Source of the DNA: Halomarina salina
GTDB taxonomy: Archaea > Halobacteriota > Halobacteria > Halobacteriales > Haloarculaceae
Direction of reading: 5' to 3'
Assembly (NCBI RefSeq): GCF_023074835.1
Contig: NZ_JALLGW010000001.1
Location: forward strand, 310,001 to 374,000
Length of the DNA stretch: 64,000 nucleotides
Of the stretch, positions 54,666 through 63,630 are shown one piece after another. The stretch's first letter is position 1. The number at the start of each line of letters is the position of its first letter. The notes under the pieces are model-generated. The model was not told where the DNA came from. It searched no databases and saw nothing but the letters and a program-made list of their open reading frames with translations. The position numbers and the translations under genes were made by a program.

Positions 54666-56276
54666 TCACAGGTAGCCGAGGTCCGCGAGGCGGTTCTGGA
54701 CGTCCGCGGTGGAGCGTCCGTGCGATGCGTGGTCGGCGCGAGGGTACTCGCGCATGCCGGGGTCGTCGAAGGCGGGCAGGACGCGCCCGTCCATCCGGTC
54801 GGAGAGCGGGACGCCGAGCGACGCCAGCACCGTCGGCGCGACGTCGAGCAGGTGCGCGTCGGTGACGTCCACGTCGGGCGCGTCGGGGCCGCCGACGGCG
54901 AGGTAGCCGTGGAGTTTGTGGTTCCACGGTTCGTCCGGCGGGGCGAACAGGTCGCCGCCGACGCGGGCGCTCGACAGGTGGTCGAACGCCGCGGGGACGG
55001 TGACGACGTCGACGCCCGACTCGACCTCCGGGCCGTGGAACACGTCCTCGCGGGGGAGGACGGCGTCGTAGACGGGGTCGCCCTCGGGCGTCTCCGCCGA
55101 CCGGAGGTACTCCATCAGGGCCGAGCGGACCGACTCGTACTCGTCGGCCGGGACGACGCCCTCGGGGTCGCGGCCCTCGACGTTGAGGCGGACGCCGAGT
55201 TCGACCGGGAGTCGACAGTACGCCGTCGAGTTCGGGAAGTCGACGGCCTCGTTCGCGCCCGACGCGGTCCGGAGGCTGGCCGGGGCGACCCGCTTGGCGA
55301 CCCCGAGCAGTCCCACCCGGTCGAGCGTGTCCGCGACGCGGGCGGGCGAGAGACCGACCGACTCGGCCGTCGCGAGCGCCCGGTCCGCGAGGGAGGGGTC
55401 CGTCTCGTCGTCCGCGCCGTCCGCCCCCTCGCGGAGTTCGTCCTGCCAGATGGGGACCCACGACGGCGAGGAGCCCTCGCGGGTCGTCTCGACGTAGCCC
55501 GCCCGTCGGAGGTACTCGTTGACGCGGAACTCGTAGCCGTCGTACGGGCCGATGCCGTGGTCGGAGGCGACGACGACGACGTCCGGGTCGCAGGCCTCGA
55601 TGGTCTCGCCGAGCTCCGCGTCCACGGCGCGGTAGACGTCGCCCAGCAGGTCCCGGTCGCCCGGGAAGTCGTGGACCACGGTGTCGGTCCCCTGGAACTG
55701 GACGAACCCGAACTCGGGGTCGAACCGGTCGGCGAGGTAGCGGAACGCCGCCCCGCGCATCCGGACGAGGTCGAGGTACTCCCCGCGGCGCTCGCTGCGG
55801 TCGGCGTCGGCGAACTCGCTCGCGCCGTAGACGCGGTAGTCGCCGACGGCCTCGCGCACCTCGTCGAGGATTCCCTCGGGGTGACACGGCGGATTCTCGG
55901 GGGCGGTGAACCCCGGAATCACGGCCCCGTCGATGGGCGCGGGCGGACAGGTGACGGGGACGTTGACGACGACGCTCGACCGGTCGTGCGCGTCGAGCAC
56001 CTCCCAGAGCGCGGGTTCGCGGACCGACCGCGAGTCGAGGACGTCCCAGTCGTACCCCTCGTACGAGAGGAAGCTGAACGCGCCGTGCTTGCCGGGGTTG
56101 GTGCCGGTGTACAGCGACGGCCACGCGCTGGGCGTCCAGGGCGGAAGCTGGGACTCCAGCGGTCCAGACGACCCGCCGTCCGCGAGCGACGCGAGGTTCG
56201 GGAGGTCGTCGGCCGCGAACAGCGGGTCGAGCACCTCCTCGCAGGCCGCGTCGACGCCGACGAGCAGCGTCCGCAT
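54666..56276 (-). CDS. Alkaline-phosphatase-superfamily phosphodiesterase
   Basis: A 536-residue protein beginning MRTLLVGVDAACEEV. The metal ligands and nucleophile region of type I phosphodiesterase/nucleotide pyrophosphatases are recognisable: the Asp near the start, PPWTPSAWPSLYTGTNPGKH with its Thr or Ser nucleophile, and VVASDHGIGPYDG. No signal peptide is seen. It may cleave or transfer phospho-linked groups on cell-surface sugars. Its ATG overlaps the amidotransferase stop codon by one base. Confidence 0.9.
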   Translation of the reverse strand: MRTLLVGVDAACEEVLDPLFAADDLPNLASLADGGSSGPLESQLPPWTPSAWPSLYTGTNPGKHGAFSFLSYEGYDWDVLDSRSVREPALWEVLDAHDRSSVVVNVPVTCPPAPIDGAVIPGFTAPENPPCHPEGILDEVREAVGDYRVYGASEFADADRSERRGEYLDLVRMRGAAFRYLADRFDPEFGFVQFQGTDTVVHDFPGDRDLLGDVYRAVDAELGETIEACDPDVVVVASDHGIGPYDGYEFRVNEYLRRAGYVETTREGSSPSWVPIWQDELREGADGADDETDPSLADRALATAESVGLSPARVADTLDRVGLLGVAKRVAPASLRTASGANEAVDFPNSTAYCRLPVELGVRLNVEGRDPEGVVPADEYESVRSALMEYLRSAETPEGDPVYDAVLPREDVFHGPEVESGVDVVTVPAAFDHLSSARVGGDLFAPPDEPWNHKLHGYLAVGGPDAPDVDVTDAHLLDVAPTVLASLGVPLSDRMDGRVLPAFDDPGMREYPRADHASHGRSTADVQNRLADLGYL

Positions 56277-58192
56277 CAGCGCTCACCCGGACGCGAGTCG
56301 GCCCACTGGCGGAGCGCTCGTTCGCTGGCCGGGGAGGCGTCGCCCGGAGACCGGTCGTCGTCGGTCGAGGGGCGGTCGTACCGGTCGACGAGGTGCTCCG
56401 TGACCGGCATCCGGAGCAGGCCCAGCAGCATGTACAGGTCGTCGTCGTTCCCGCCGTCGGCCAGGTGGTCGCGGTAGCAGCGCAGCGCCCCGTCCCACGA
56501 GACGAACGGGAGGCGCTCGAGCGCCTCGCGGGCGTTCCCGATGGTCTCCATGCCGAATCGGTCGCGCTGCAGGAGCTTGTCGATAGGCGTCCACGGCCCG
56601 TGGCCGAAGTAGTTCTTCGGCGGATTCTTTCCGGGGAGGAACCGACGCCTGATGGACGCCAGCCGAGCGGCGACGAACTGGACGGCGAACGACCGCGACG
56701 CCGCCGTCCCGGTCCGGGCGTTCGGAATCGCGGCGAGGTCCGGAGCCACCCGGTCGAGCGCGTCGTTCACGACGTTCCGTCTGAGCTGGTACTTTCGCGG
56801 CATCGTCAGCGAGAGGTCGACGAGCCGGTTGTCGAGGAACGGCGTCCAGTGTGGCATCGTCTGGGTCAGCCCGTAGTAGAACAGGTCCGGGTCGTTCGAC
56901 ATCGGGTAGAACTCCCAGCAGCCGACCAGTTCGGCGAGCGACGGGTAGACGACGCCACGGTGCTCGATGCCGCGGTCGGTCCGGCGGATGTCGGGGCGGA
57001 GCAGGTCGGCGAGCGACCCCGAGACGGTGAGGTACTCCGGGAGCGGGCGGTCGACGGTGCTCAGGAACGACTCGACCGAGTCGACCGAGCGCGACAGGGG
57101 CAGGTCGAGGTTACCCAGCGGCCCGAAGTCGGCCGTGCGCTTCGGGAGCGGTCCGCCCTTGAACAGCGAGTCCGCGTACAGTCCCGAGACGAGGACGTCC
57201 GCGTCGCCGAGCGTCTCCTCGAACCCGGTCGTGTGGGCCTGATCGAACCGGCCGTAGAAGTTCATCATCCGCGAGTTCGACGCCAGCGCCCGGCGATGGT
57301 GGTCGCGGTCACGACGGAGCCACTCCAGGTCGACGTCGGCGGCGTGGGCCGCGCGCTCGGCGGCGGTGGCTTCAGGACTCATCCAGTCGGACATGTGGTA
57401 CGCCGTCAGGTTCGAGGGCTGGGTGGCGAGGAGCAGTCGCGAGTCGCTCCCGCCGCTCAACAGCAGCCCGTGGCGCTCGTCCGGTCGGTCGTACTCCGCG
57501 ACGACCTGTCGGAACCGGTCGACGAACTCGTCGACGAAGTAGGAGTACGGTCGGTCGAGCGGCCGATACCGGGGGAGCCAGTAGCGGACGCGTCGCGACG
57601 ACCCGCCGAGGACGTGCGTGTCGACGGTGCCCGGCGGCACCTCCTCGATTCCCTCGAACGGGGTCGCACAGCCGCTGACACGCCCGGTCGCGAGGTACTC
57701 GGCCATCAGTCGGTCGTCGGCCGTCGCGTCGACCGACTCCGCGAGGCCCTGCAGGTTCGTCGAGAAGACGAACCCGTCGTCCGTCGACGCGAGGTAGAGC
57801 GGGTGCGTTCCGAGGCGGTCGGTGACGATGTGGAGGACGTCCTCGGCCTCGTCGGCGACGAGCGCGACGAACGTCCCGTTGAGTCGTTCGGCGAACTCCG
57901 TCCCGTAGCGCGTGTAGAGGTCTGCACACACCGCGGCAGAGCGGTCGGGGTCCGTCGGGGTGTACTCCTGCCCCTCGTAACCCCACACCGTCCCCCACGT
58001 CCAGACGGAGACGGAGCCGTTTCGCGTCCGTACTGGCTGGTCTGCGGTCCCCGCCGTGTGCGTCGCCAGCGTGACAGAGAGGTCACCGCCCGCGTAGGAG
58101 GCCGTCTCCTCGCGGCCGGTCCACTCCAGACCGGCCGCGAGCGGTTCGATGTCGTGGTCTACCGCACCGAACGACCCGCACAATCCTGTCAT
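56276..58192 (-). CDS. Asparagine-synthase-like amidotransferase
   Basis: A 638-residue protein with an N-terminal class II glutaminase domain (LCGSFGAVD, NGTFVALVAD, DRLGTHPLY) and a C-terminal synthetase domain with the ATP-binding LLLSGGSDSRLL. Members of this divergent AsnB group in exopolysaccharide loci amidate or modify sugars or peptides. The catalytic Cys is residue 5 from the ATG at 58192; the TTG just before it would put Cys at position 2, as glutaminase chemistry requires. An upstream ATG at 58207 is also possible. Confidence 0.88.
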   Translation of the reverse strand: MTGLCGSFGAVDHDIEPLAAGLEWTGREETASYAGGDLSVTLATHTAGTADQPVRTRNGSVSVWTWGTVWGYEGQEYTPTDPDRSAAVCADLYTRYGTEFAERLNGTFVALVADEAEDVLHIVTDRLGTHPLYLASTDDGFVFSTNLQGLAESVDATADDRLMAEYLATGRVSGCATPFEGIEEVPPGTVDTHVLGGSSRRVRYWLPRYRPLDRPYSYFVDEFVDRFRQVVAEYDRPDERHGLLLSGGSDSRLLLATQPSNLTAYHMSDWMSPEATAAERAAHAADVDLEWLRRDRDHHRRALASNSRMMNFYGRFDQAHTTGFEETLGDADVLVSGLYADSLFKGGPLPKRTADFGPLGNLDLPLSRSVDSVESFLSTVDRPLPEYLTVSGSLADLLRPDIRRTDRGIEHRGVVYPSLAELVGCWEFYPMSNDPDLFYYGLTQTMPHWTPFLDNRLVDLSLTMPRKYQLRRNVVNDALDRVAPDLAAIPNARTGTAASRSFAVQFVAARLASIRRRFLPGKNPPKNYFGHGPWTPIDKLLQRDRFGMETIGNAREALERLPFVSWDGALRCYRDHLADGGNDDDLYMLLGLLRMPVTEHLVDRYDRPSTDDDRSPGDASPASERALRQWADSRPGER

Positions 58193-58317
58193 GTCGATTC
58201 GGTTCACGAGTCACTCGCCCTTTGTTAATCGCCACAGGGCCTGGTTGCGGACGGTCCCTCGTACGCAACAGAATCAGTATCGGCGAAGTTAACGACCACT
58301 GTCAACTTATACGGACA

Positions 58318-58337
58318 CTCCTTCGCGGCTGAAGGAG
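58318..58337 (-). terminator. Hairpin between flippase and amidotransferase genes
   Basis: CTCCTTC pairs with GAAGGAG across a 6-base loop, with partial pairing beyond, about 20 bases after the flippase stop. A TATAAG-like element follows, so the amidotransferase may have its own promoter. Confidence 0.4.
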
Positions 58338-58356
58338 TCCGACGCCCGTCACACTG

Positions 58357-59781
58357 TCAGAACGCGGCGTTCGGGAGGAACGAGCGGACGTAGCCGAAGA
58401 GCGTGCCACGCAAGGAGCCGTGTGCCAGGACGAGGAGGCCGTATATGACCGCTCCTAACACCACGAAACCGACCAGAACAGTGAGGGATTGGACGACGAC
58501 GAACCCGTGGAGCACGGCGAGGACGCCACCCATCACGGCGGCGGCGACGCCGCACCAGACGAGTTCGTCGAGGGGGATGCTCAGCGGGACGAACGTCCCG
58601 AGGTAGTGGACGCGCAGCGCCGTCCCGACGGTGAACGAGAGCGTCGTCGCCAGGGCCGCGCCGACGAGCCCCAGCCAGAGGACGAGCGTCACGTTCAGGA
58701 GGAGGTTGCAGACGAGCGAGACCACCGTCGCGCGGGCGACGAGGTCCGGCCGGTCGAGGCCGAGCAACGTCCTCCCGACGACCATCTGGACCGCTTCCGG
58801 AGTCTTCCCGGCGACGAGGACGACGAGGACGAGGCTCGCGGACGTGAACTCCGGCCCGAACAGCAGGCCGAGGATGTCCTCGCCCAGGACCGCCACGCCC
58901 GCGACGGCCGGGAGGACGAACACCAGCGCCGGGGTGAACGCCGCGCTCACCAGTTCGCCGACGCGGTCGGTCGACCCCTCGGCGTCCCACGCGCTCGCCT
59001 GCGGCATGATGGCGACGCCGATGGACCCGGCGAGGAGCGTCGTCACGCCCGCGACGCGCCACGCGATCTCGTAGGCACCCACGTCGCTCTGCGTCAGGAA
59101 CACGCCGATTATCAGCACGTCCATCCAGTTGTGGACCTCCAGACCGACGCTCGGGATGGCGTTGTACTTCGCGTAGCCGAGCAGCGACCGGGCGTCGCTC
59201 CGGGTCGGGCGGGCGAACGCCGGTCGGAGCTTCACCACCGCCCAGGAGTTCGCCGCGGCCAGCCCCGCGAGCAGTCCGAACACGAGCGCGTAGACGTCCA
59301 TCCCGTTCCAGACGAGGGCGGCCGCCAGCCCGTACTGCACGCCGAGTCTGAGCACCGAGAGCCCCGCCAGTTCACCCGCTCGCAACGACCCGCGGAGCGC
59401 GGCGTCGAGGAGGCGACGGGCGGCCATGAGAGTGAGTGCGACGGCGAGCAGGAGCGCGAGGTCGGCACCGAGGTAGCCCGAGACGACCCCCCGGAGGAGG
59501 ACGACGCCGAGCGCGAGCGTCCCGGCGAGTCCGGCGACGAGGGCGGCACCCGACCAGAAGACGCTCATCCCCTCCCCCGCGCTGATGCGCTTCTCGACGG
59601 CCGTGCCGATGCCGAGGTCCGCGCCCATCACCAGCATCGACAGCGCGGCCTGGAACAGGAAGAACACGCCCAGTTGCGCGCTGCCGAGTTCCCGCGCGAA
59701 GTACGCCAGCGCGAGGAACGTCATGAGCGTCGTCCCGACGCTCCCGGCGAACAGCTTCAGCGAGGACCGCGAGACGCTCAT
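58357..59781 (-). CDS. Polysaccharide flippase (Wzx/MOP superfamily)
   Basis: A 474-residue protein with about 14 hydrophobic helices, starting LKLFAGSVGTTLMTFLALAY and FARELGSAQLGVFFLFQ, the classical Wzx N-terminus. It moves lipid-linked oligosaccharides across the membrane. The ATG overlaps the aminotransferase stop (ATGA), so the two are co-translated. Confidence 0.92.
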   Translation of the reverse strand: MSVSRSSLKLFAGSVGTTLMTFLALAYFARELGSAQLGVFFLFQAALSMLVMGADLGIGTAVEKRISAGEGMSVFWSGAALVAGLAGTLALGVVLLRGVVSGYLGADLALLLAVALTLMAARRLLDAALRGSLRAGELAGLSVLRLGVQYGLAAALVWNGMDVYALVFGLLAGLAAANSWAVVKLRPAFARPTRSDARSLLGYAKYNAIPSVGLEVHNWMDVLIIGVFLTQSDVGAYEIAWRVAGVTTLLAGSIGVAIMPQASAWDAEGSTDRVGELVSAAFTPALVFVLPAVAGVAVLGEDILGLLFGPEFTSASLVLVVLVAGKTPEAVQMVVGRTLLGLDRPDLVARATVVSLVCNLLLNVTLVLWLGLVGAALATTLSFTVGTALRVHYLGTFVPLSIPLDELVWCGVAAAVMGGVLAVLHGFVVVQSLTVLVGFVVLGAVIYGLLVLAHGSLRGTLFGYVRSFLPNAAF

Positions 59782-60902
59782 CCGACCACGCTCGCCAGCG
59801 CGGGGACCTGGTCGGGCCGGTCGACCGGGAGCGCGAGCAGCGTCCGCGCGAGGTCGTTGGCGACGGGGTAGGCGTCACCCTGACCAGCCACGTCGCGGGG
59901 GAGTCGCGGCCACGCGAACGCTCCCGACACCGCCCGGGCGAGCGTCGGTGCGTCGTCGACCACGACGGGGAACATCCACGGGCAGACCCCCGGGTCGAGG
60001 TCGTACAGGGGCGACGCGTCGAGCGCCGTCGTCCAGCGCTCGTAGCTCTCGCGGCGCGGCGCGACGACGGACGCCGGCGAGAGGAGGGGCAGCTGGTGTG
60101 CCGTCAGCCACGACATCGGGTGTTTCGCTGCCTCGTAGGTCCGCATCGACTCGTACGGGATTGGCGTCCGGTCCGCGTCTGCCGATAGCAGCGAGCCGTC
60201 TCCGAGGCGCGAGAGCGCCGAGAGACGAGAGAGACGCGACGTATCTGAAAGCCGAGCGGCGACCTTTCCCGCGACGAACCGCGCGTCGTCTACCGACGGC
60301 CGGTCGGCGACGCCGAGTAGCGGGTGGTCGACGTCACTAACGGCCGACCGCGACCCGCCGGTGAACAGCACCGCACCGTCCGGGACGGGCAGGGTCTTGT
60401 GGAGGCTCGTGAAGCCGAACCCGCTCCCGGTGCCGAGCAGTCGGTCCTCGGGCGCGCTGAGCGCAGCGTGTGAGTTGTCCTCGACGACGGGGACGTCCGC
60501 CTCGGCGGCCACCTCCCGTATCGCGTCGGCGTCGGGGCTGGCGAACCCGAAGTAGTGGACGAGCACCACGGCGACCGTGTCGTCGTCGAGTCGCGCCGCG
60601 AGGTGGTCGAGGTCCGCGCCGAGGGCCGGCGTGACGCGGTGGTAGCGCGGTTCGACGCCGCGTTCCCGCAGCGGTTCCACGAACCCGTGGGGTACCGCCG
60701 CGGGGAGGACGACGTTCTCCCCCGCGTCGGCGTCGAGTGCGTCGAGCACCACCCGCATCGCGGCCTTCCCGGACCCGGTGTAGTGGTGGTCGCCGGGAGC
60801 GTCCGCGAGGACGTCGGCGACGCTCGGGACGGGAGCGACGCGGTCGAGGAGGGGAAGGGACGGCTCGCGGGACGCCTGTGTGGCGGCGAGCGACCAGTTC
60901 AT
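59778..60902 (-). CDS. DegT/DnrJ/EryC1-family aminotransferase
   Basis: A 374-residue PLP enzyme. Asp142 in VEDNSHA and Lys169 in FTSLHKTLP are the cofactor-binding residues; GSGKAAMR and the VLVHYFGF strand fit the fold. The family aminates keto-sugars for surface glycans. It follows the propeller gene by 30 bases and overlaps the flippase gene, and begins the enzyme part of the cluster. Confidence 0.9.
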   Translation of the reverse strand: MNWSLAATQASREPSLPLLDRVAPVPSVADVLADAPGDHHYTGSGKAAMRVVLDALDADAGENVVLPAAVPHGFVEPLRERGVEPRYHRVTPALGADLDHLAARLDDDTVAVVLVHYFGFASPDADAIREVAAEADVPVVEDNSHAALSAPEDRLLGTGSGFGFTSLHKTLPVPDGAVLFTGGSRSAVSDVDHPLLGVADRPSVDDARFVAGKVAARLSDTSRLSRLSALSRLGDGSLLSADADRTPIPYESMRTYEAAKHPMSWLTAHQLPLLSPASVVAPRRESYERWTTALDASPLYDLDPGVCPWMFPVVVDDAPTLARAVSGAFAWPRLPRDVAGQGDAYPVANDLARTLLALPVDRPDQVPALASVVG

Positions 60903-60932
60903 TGCCGGGGGAGACGCCCGCCCGGGCTTTCG

Positions 60933-61862
60933 TTATTGCGAACTTTCGTCGCCCGTTGCAGTCCGTTCCAGGAGGAACCCGCCCGAACCGACGGCGACGG
61001 CGGGGTCGGTGAGCGCGACCCCCCGGATGGCGGCGTCACCGTCGACGTCGACGGTCGTCCAGTCGCCGTCGCGGCCGACCGACAGGAGCGCGCCGTCGCC
61101 GCCGGCGAGCAGTTCTCCCTCGGCGTCGTCACCGCCAGCGCCCCCGTCGGCGCGGTGGTCGACCGACCGGACCGTGCCCCCGCCGACGTCGAACGGGACC
61201 CAGTGGTCGTCGCAGGCGTACACCCGGCCGTTCGACCCGCCGACGAGCAGGCGGCCCTCGCGGGCGGCGACGCTCGTGAGCGTGCCGTCCGCGTCGTCGA
61301 TGCCGATGCGCTCCCAGCCGTCGGCGGTCGTCCGCCAGACGTCGCCGTCGCCGTCGACGCCGTAGCCGAGCGGTCCGTCCGCGGCGAGAGCCGCGAGCGC
61401 CGTCCCGCCCGTCGGCGTGGTGGCCCGGTCCCAGTCGACATCGTCCTCGCCGACCGACCCGGGGACGACGTTCCCCGACTGGTCGCCGACGAGCAGTTTC
61501 TCCTCGCCGCGCGGGCCCGCGACGCAGAGCGCGACGAGCGCACCCTCCAGCCCGTTCGGCCGGGAGCGGTCGCTCCGCTCGCCGGTCGTCAGGTCGAGCG
61601 ACCCGAGCGCACCGCCTGCGCCCGCGAACCAGACGCGCTTCCCGTCGGCCGTCGCGGCCACGGTATAGAGCGTCCGGCCGCGGGCGGCGGGGCCGTCCTC
61701 GACGACGACGCCCCAGCCCTCGCTGTTCCGACCCAGGACGACGCCGCCCGCGCCGACGACGACGGGGCCGTTCGCGCTGTCGGAGACGTCGTACAGGGTG
61801 CCGGAGACGGGCACCGACGCCCGCTCCCACGTTCCGGGGTCCGGACCGTCGAACTCCCACAT
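60933..61862 (-). CDS. Single beta-propeller-like protein heading the glycan operon
   Basis: A 309-residue protein from the ATG at 61862 (MWEFDGPDPGTWERASVPVS). Motifs such as RVWFAGAGGALGSL, QSGNVVPGSV, DGWERIGIDDADG and VAVGSGGFLLER align with the other two propeller loci. No signal peptide is seen. It lies 30 bases before the aminotransferase in the same direction, so it is probably co-transcribed. Residues upstream of the chosen ATG in the same frame are not conserved. Confidence 0.85.
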   Translation of the reverse strand: MWEFDGPDPGTWERASVPVSGTLYDVSDSANGPVVVGAGGVVLGRNSEGWGVVVEDGPAARGRTLYTVAATADGKRVWFAGAGGALGSLDLTTGERSDRSRPNGLEGALVALCVAGPRGEEKLLVGDQSGNVVPGSVGEDDVDWDRATTPTGGTALAALAADGPLGYGVDGDGDVWRTTADGWERIGIDDADGTLTSVAAREGRLLVGGSNGRVYACDDHWVPFDVGGGTVRSVDHRADGGAGGDDAEGELLAGGDGALLSVGRDGDWTTVDVDGDAAIRGVALTDPAVAVGSGGFLLERTATGDESSQ

Positions 61863-62032
61863 GCCCGAAGCGAGGCGAGCGAGGCGGATGAACCCCGGCG
61901 ACCGTCCGGTTCGACGCTCAGTTCCGGCGGACGGTCGTCGGTCGCCTCGACGGGTCGCGGTCGGGGGTGCGGTCGGTGCATCGCCGGGCGCTGTGGGGGA
62001 AACGCTAAGCGATAGCGCTCGAACGCCCGGCA

Positions 62033-62770
62033 ATGCACGTCATCAGCGAGGTCCACATCGTCCCCCTGGGCTACGAGTACGACCGCATCATCGGCCCGAT
62101 TCGGGAGTACGGCGTGGACGTGGTCTACCTGCTCGAACACGACGGTCCCCCGAATGAGCGCGTCGACTACCACGACGACCTGAAGGCCGAACTCCGCGAG
62201 GAGGCGGAGGTGCGGTCGCAGACGGTCGACCTGATGGACATCTACGACGTGCTGGGGGCGGTGACGACCGTCGCGGCCGACCACCCCGAGGACATCGTCC
62301 GGGTGAACGTCTCCAGCGGGTCGAAGCTGTCGGCGGTCGGCGCGGCCATCGCCTGCATGTGCACGGACGCGACGCCGTACTACGTCCACCCCGAGGGGTA
62401 CGCCCACGCCGACCGGGAGGAGCGCCAGAGCTACGGCTACGCGGGCGACGAGGTGCTCCCCTCCTACCCCATCGAGGCACCGACGCGCGACCAGGTGGCG
62501 ACGATGGAGTTCCTCGCGGAGACCAACACCGACCAGCGGACGGCCAAGAAGAAGGACCTCATCGAGTACGCCGAGGCGGCCGAACTGTCGTTCATCGCGG
62601 AGAACGAACCGGCCAACGACAAGGCGAAGTTCGCGCTGCTGAACGCCAACGTCGTCGAACCGCTCGTCGAGGACGGCTACATCGACGTCGAACAGGTCGG
62701 GCGGCGCAAGCAGGTGACGCTGACCGACACCGGCCACGACGCGCTCCGAGCGTTCAGACACAAGCTCTGA
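62033..62770 (+). CDS. CARF-domain winged-helix regulator (HFX_2341/DUF6293 type)
   Basis: A 245-residue protein. The N-terminal Rossmann-like CARF domain (DUF6293) has HVISEVHIVPLGYEYDRI and the ligand-loop motif VNVSSGSKLSAVGAAIA. The C-terminal half is a winged helix (DKAKFALLNANVVEPLVEDG, RRKQVTLTDTGHDALR). CARF domains bind cyclic oligonucleotides or related nucleotides. Related proteins (Csa3) regulate CRISPR genes, but no CRISPR locus is in this window. The ATG is preceded by about 170 bases shared with the divergent propeller gene. Confidence 0.9.
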   Translation: MHVISEVHIVPLGYEYDRIIGPIREYGVDVVYLLEHDGPPNERVDYHDDLKAELREEAEVRSQTVDLMDIYDVLGAVTTVAADHPEDIVRVNVSSGSKLSAVGAAIACMCTDATPYYVHPEGYAHADREERQSYGYAGDEVLPSYPIEAPTRDQVATMEFLAETNTDQRTAKKKDLIEYAEAAELSFIAENEPANDKAKFALLNANVVEPLVEDGYIDVEQVGRRKQVTLTDTGHDALRAFRHKL

Positions 62771-62812
62771 GCGCTCGTTTCTCGGGAACGCTGCCCTCGG
62801 CGTGGGTGACAG

Positions 62813-62864
62813 TACTATCGATAGTATCGATAGTTTCGGGAGTATCGAGAGTACTCGTACTATC
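62813..62864. promoter_or_regulatory. Palindrome-rich AT island
   Basis: Contains the perfect 14-bp palindrome TACTATCGATAGTA (62813-62826), a second TATCGATA (62825-62832), the 8-bp palindrome GAGTACTC and further TACTATC and AGTATCG words. It lies between the CARF gene and a possible small ORF and looks like a cluster of operator half-sites. Confidence 0.5.
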
Positions 62865-62910
62865 CTTCGTTGCGTTACTAATGAGATAGTATTGAATACA
62901 GGTTGGACGG

Positions 62911-63081
62911 ATGATTCACTCGGTGCCCGACACCGGGCACCCCGCCACGAGGCGGCCGTCGGCGGCGCGGACCACGGTCCGCACCGTCGACGGAACCGAG
63001 TCGGCACGCTACGAGGGCGTCGCCGACAGTGCGAGTTCGCTCGCACGCCGCGCGGCGAAGTCAGTCACTCCCAGCGAGTGA
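62911..63081 (+). CDS. Possible 56-residue protein after the palindrome island
   Basis: An ATG frame starting MIHSVPDTGHPATRRPSAAR and containing a more protein-like second half (VRTVDGTESARYEGVADSAS), ending KSVTPSE. A weak TATA-like TAGTATTGAA lies about 20-30 bases before the ATG, just after the palindromes. No family recognised; it could also be a decayed gene end. The following 63082-63206 contains only a perfect 9-bp hairpin (GCGGCGCAC, loop TTC, 63133-63153). Confidence 0.35.
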   Translation: MIHSVPDTGHPATRRPSAARTTVRTVDGTESARYEGVADSASSLARRAAKSVTPSE

Positions 63082-63206
63082 GTGTGGACGCCGCGGCCCC
63101 CCTGACCGCGTGCGCTTCGGCCCTCCATCCGCGCGGCGCACTTCGTGCGCCGCACCGCACGCTCGTCGGTGTGTTCTCCGCGATGAAGCGTCTCCCCCAG
63201 AAGGCG

Positions 63207-63491
63207 TTACTCCGAGACGGCCGTCGGCGACGACTGTCGGGTCGTCGCGGCGTCGAACGGCTGCTCCTCGACCTCGATACTCCCGTCGGCGTCGACGGTC
63301 ACCGTGTACCCGCAGTACGAGAACACGACGAACCCGTTCATCGACTCACCACGGCAGAGCGCGTCGAGCGCGTCCGGGTCGATGACGTCGTTGAGCGGTG
63401 GTTCCAGGTCCATCGGTTCGATCTCTTCCCTCGTGGCCACCGCTTCGATAACGGCCACACTCGGTGGAAATGCTCCGGTCCCCTGAGGCAT
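63207..63491 (-). CDS. HalOD1-domain protein
   Basis: A 94-residue protein beginning MPQGTGAFPPSVAVIEAVAT. The HalOD1 (haloarchaeal output domain 1) pattern is clear: a helix with VIEAVATREEIEP, LEPPLNDVIDPDALDAL, then GFVVFSYCGYTVTVDADGSI. HalOD1 proteins are small signalling outputs, often linked to sensor kinases. Start at 63491 rather than 63539. Confidence 0.87.
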   Translation of the reverse strand: MPQGTGAFPPSVAVIEAVATREEIEPMDLEPPLNDVIDPDALDALCRGESMNGFVVFSYCGYTVTVDADGSIEVEEQPFDAATTRQSSPTAVSE

Positions 63492-63630
63492 ACCCGACCT
63501 GCAGGACAACAGGAACATAAAGTCAACGGATACAGTCATCGACTACCACGGTGAACAATATCACATCACACGATTTCGGTCGGGCCGCGCATCGTAAGGT
63601 GTTCGTCTGTCCGGTCGATAGAGGCAGTCA

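Noticed and set aside
63133-63153. Perfect 9-bp hairpin as an insertion-sequence end
   Set aside because: No transposase remnant, no matching copy nearby and no target-site duplication could be seen.
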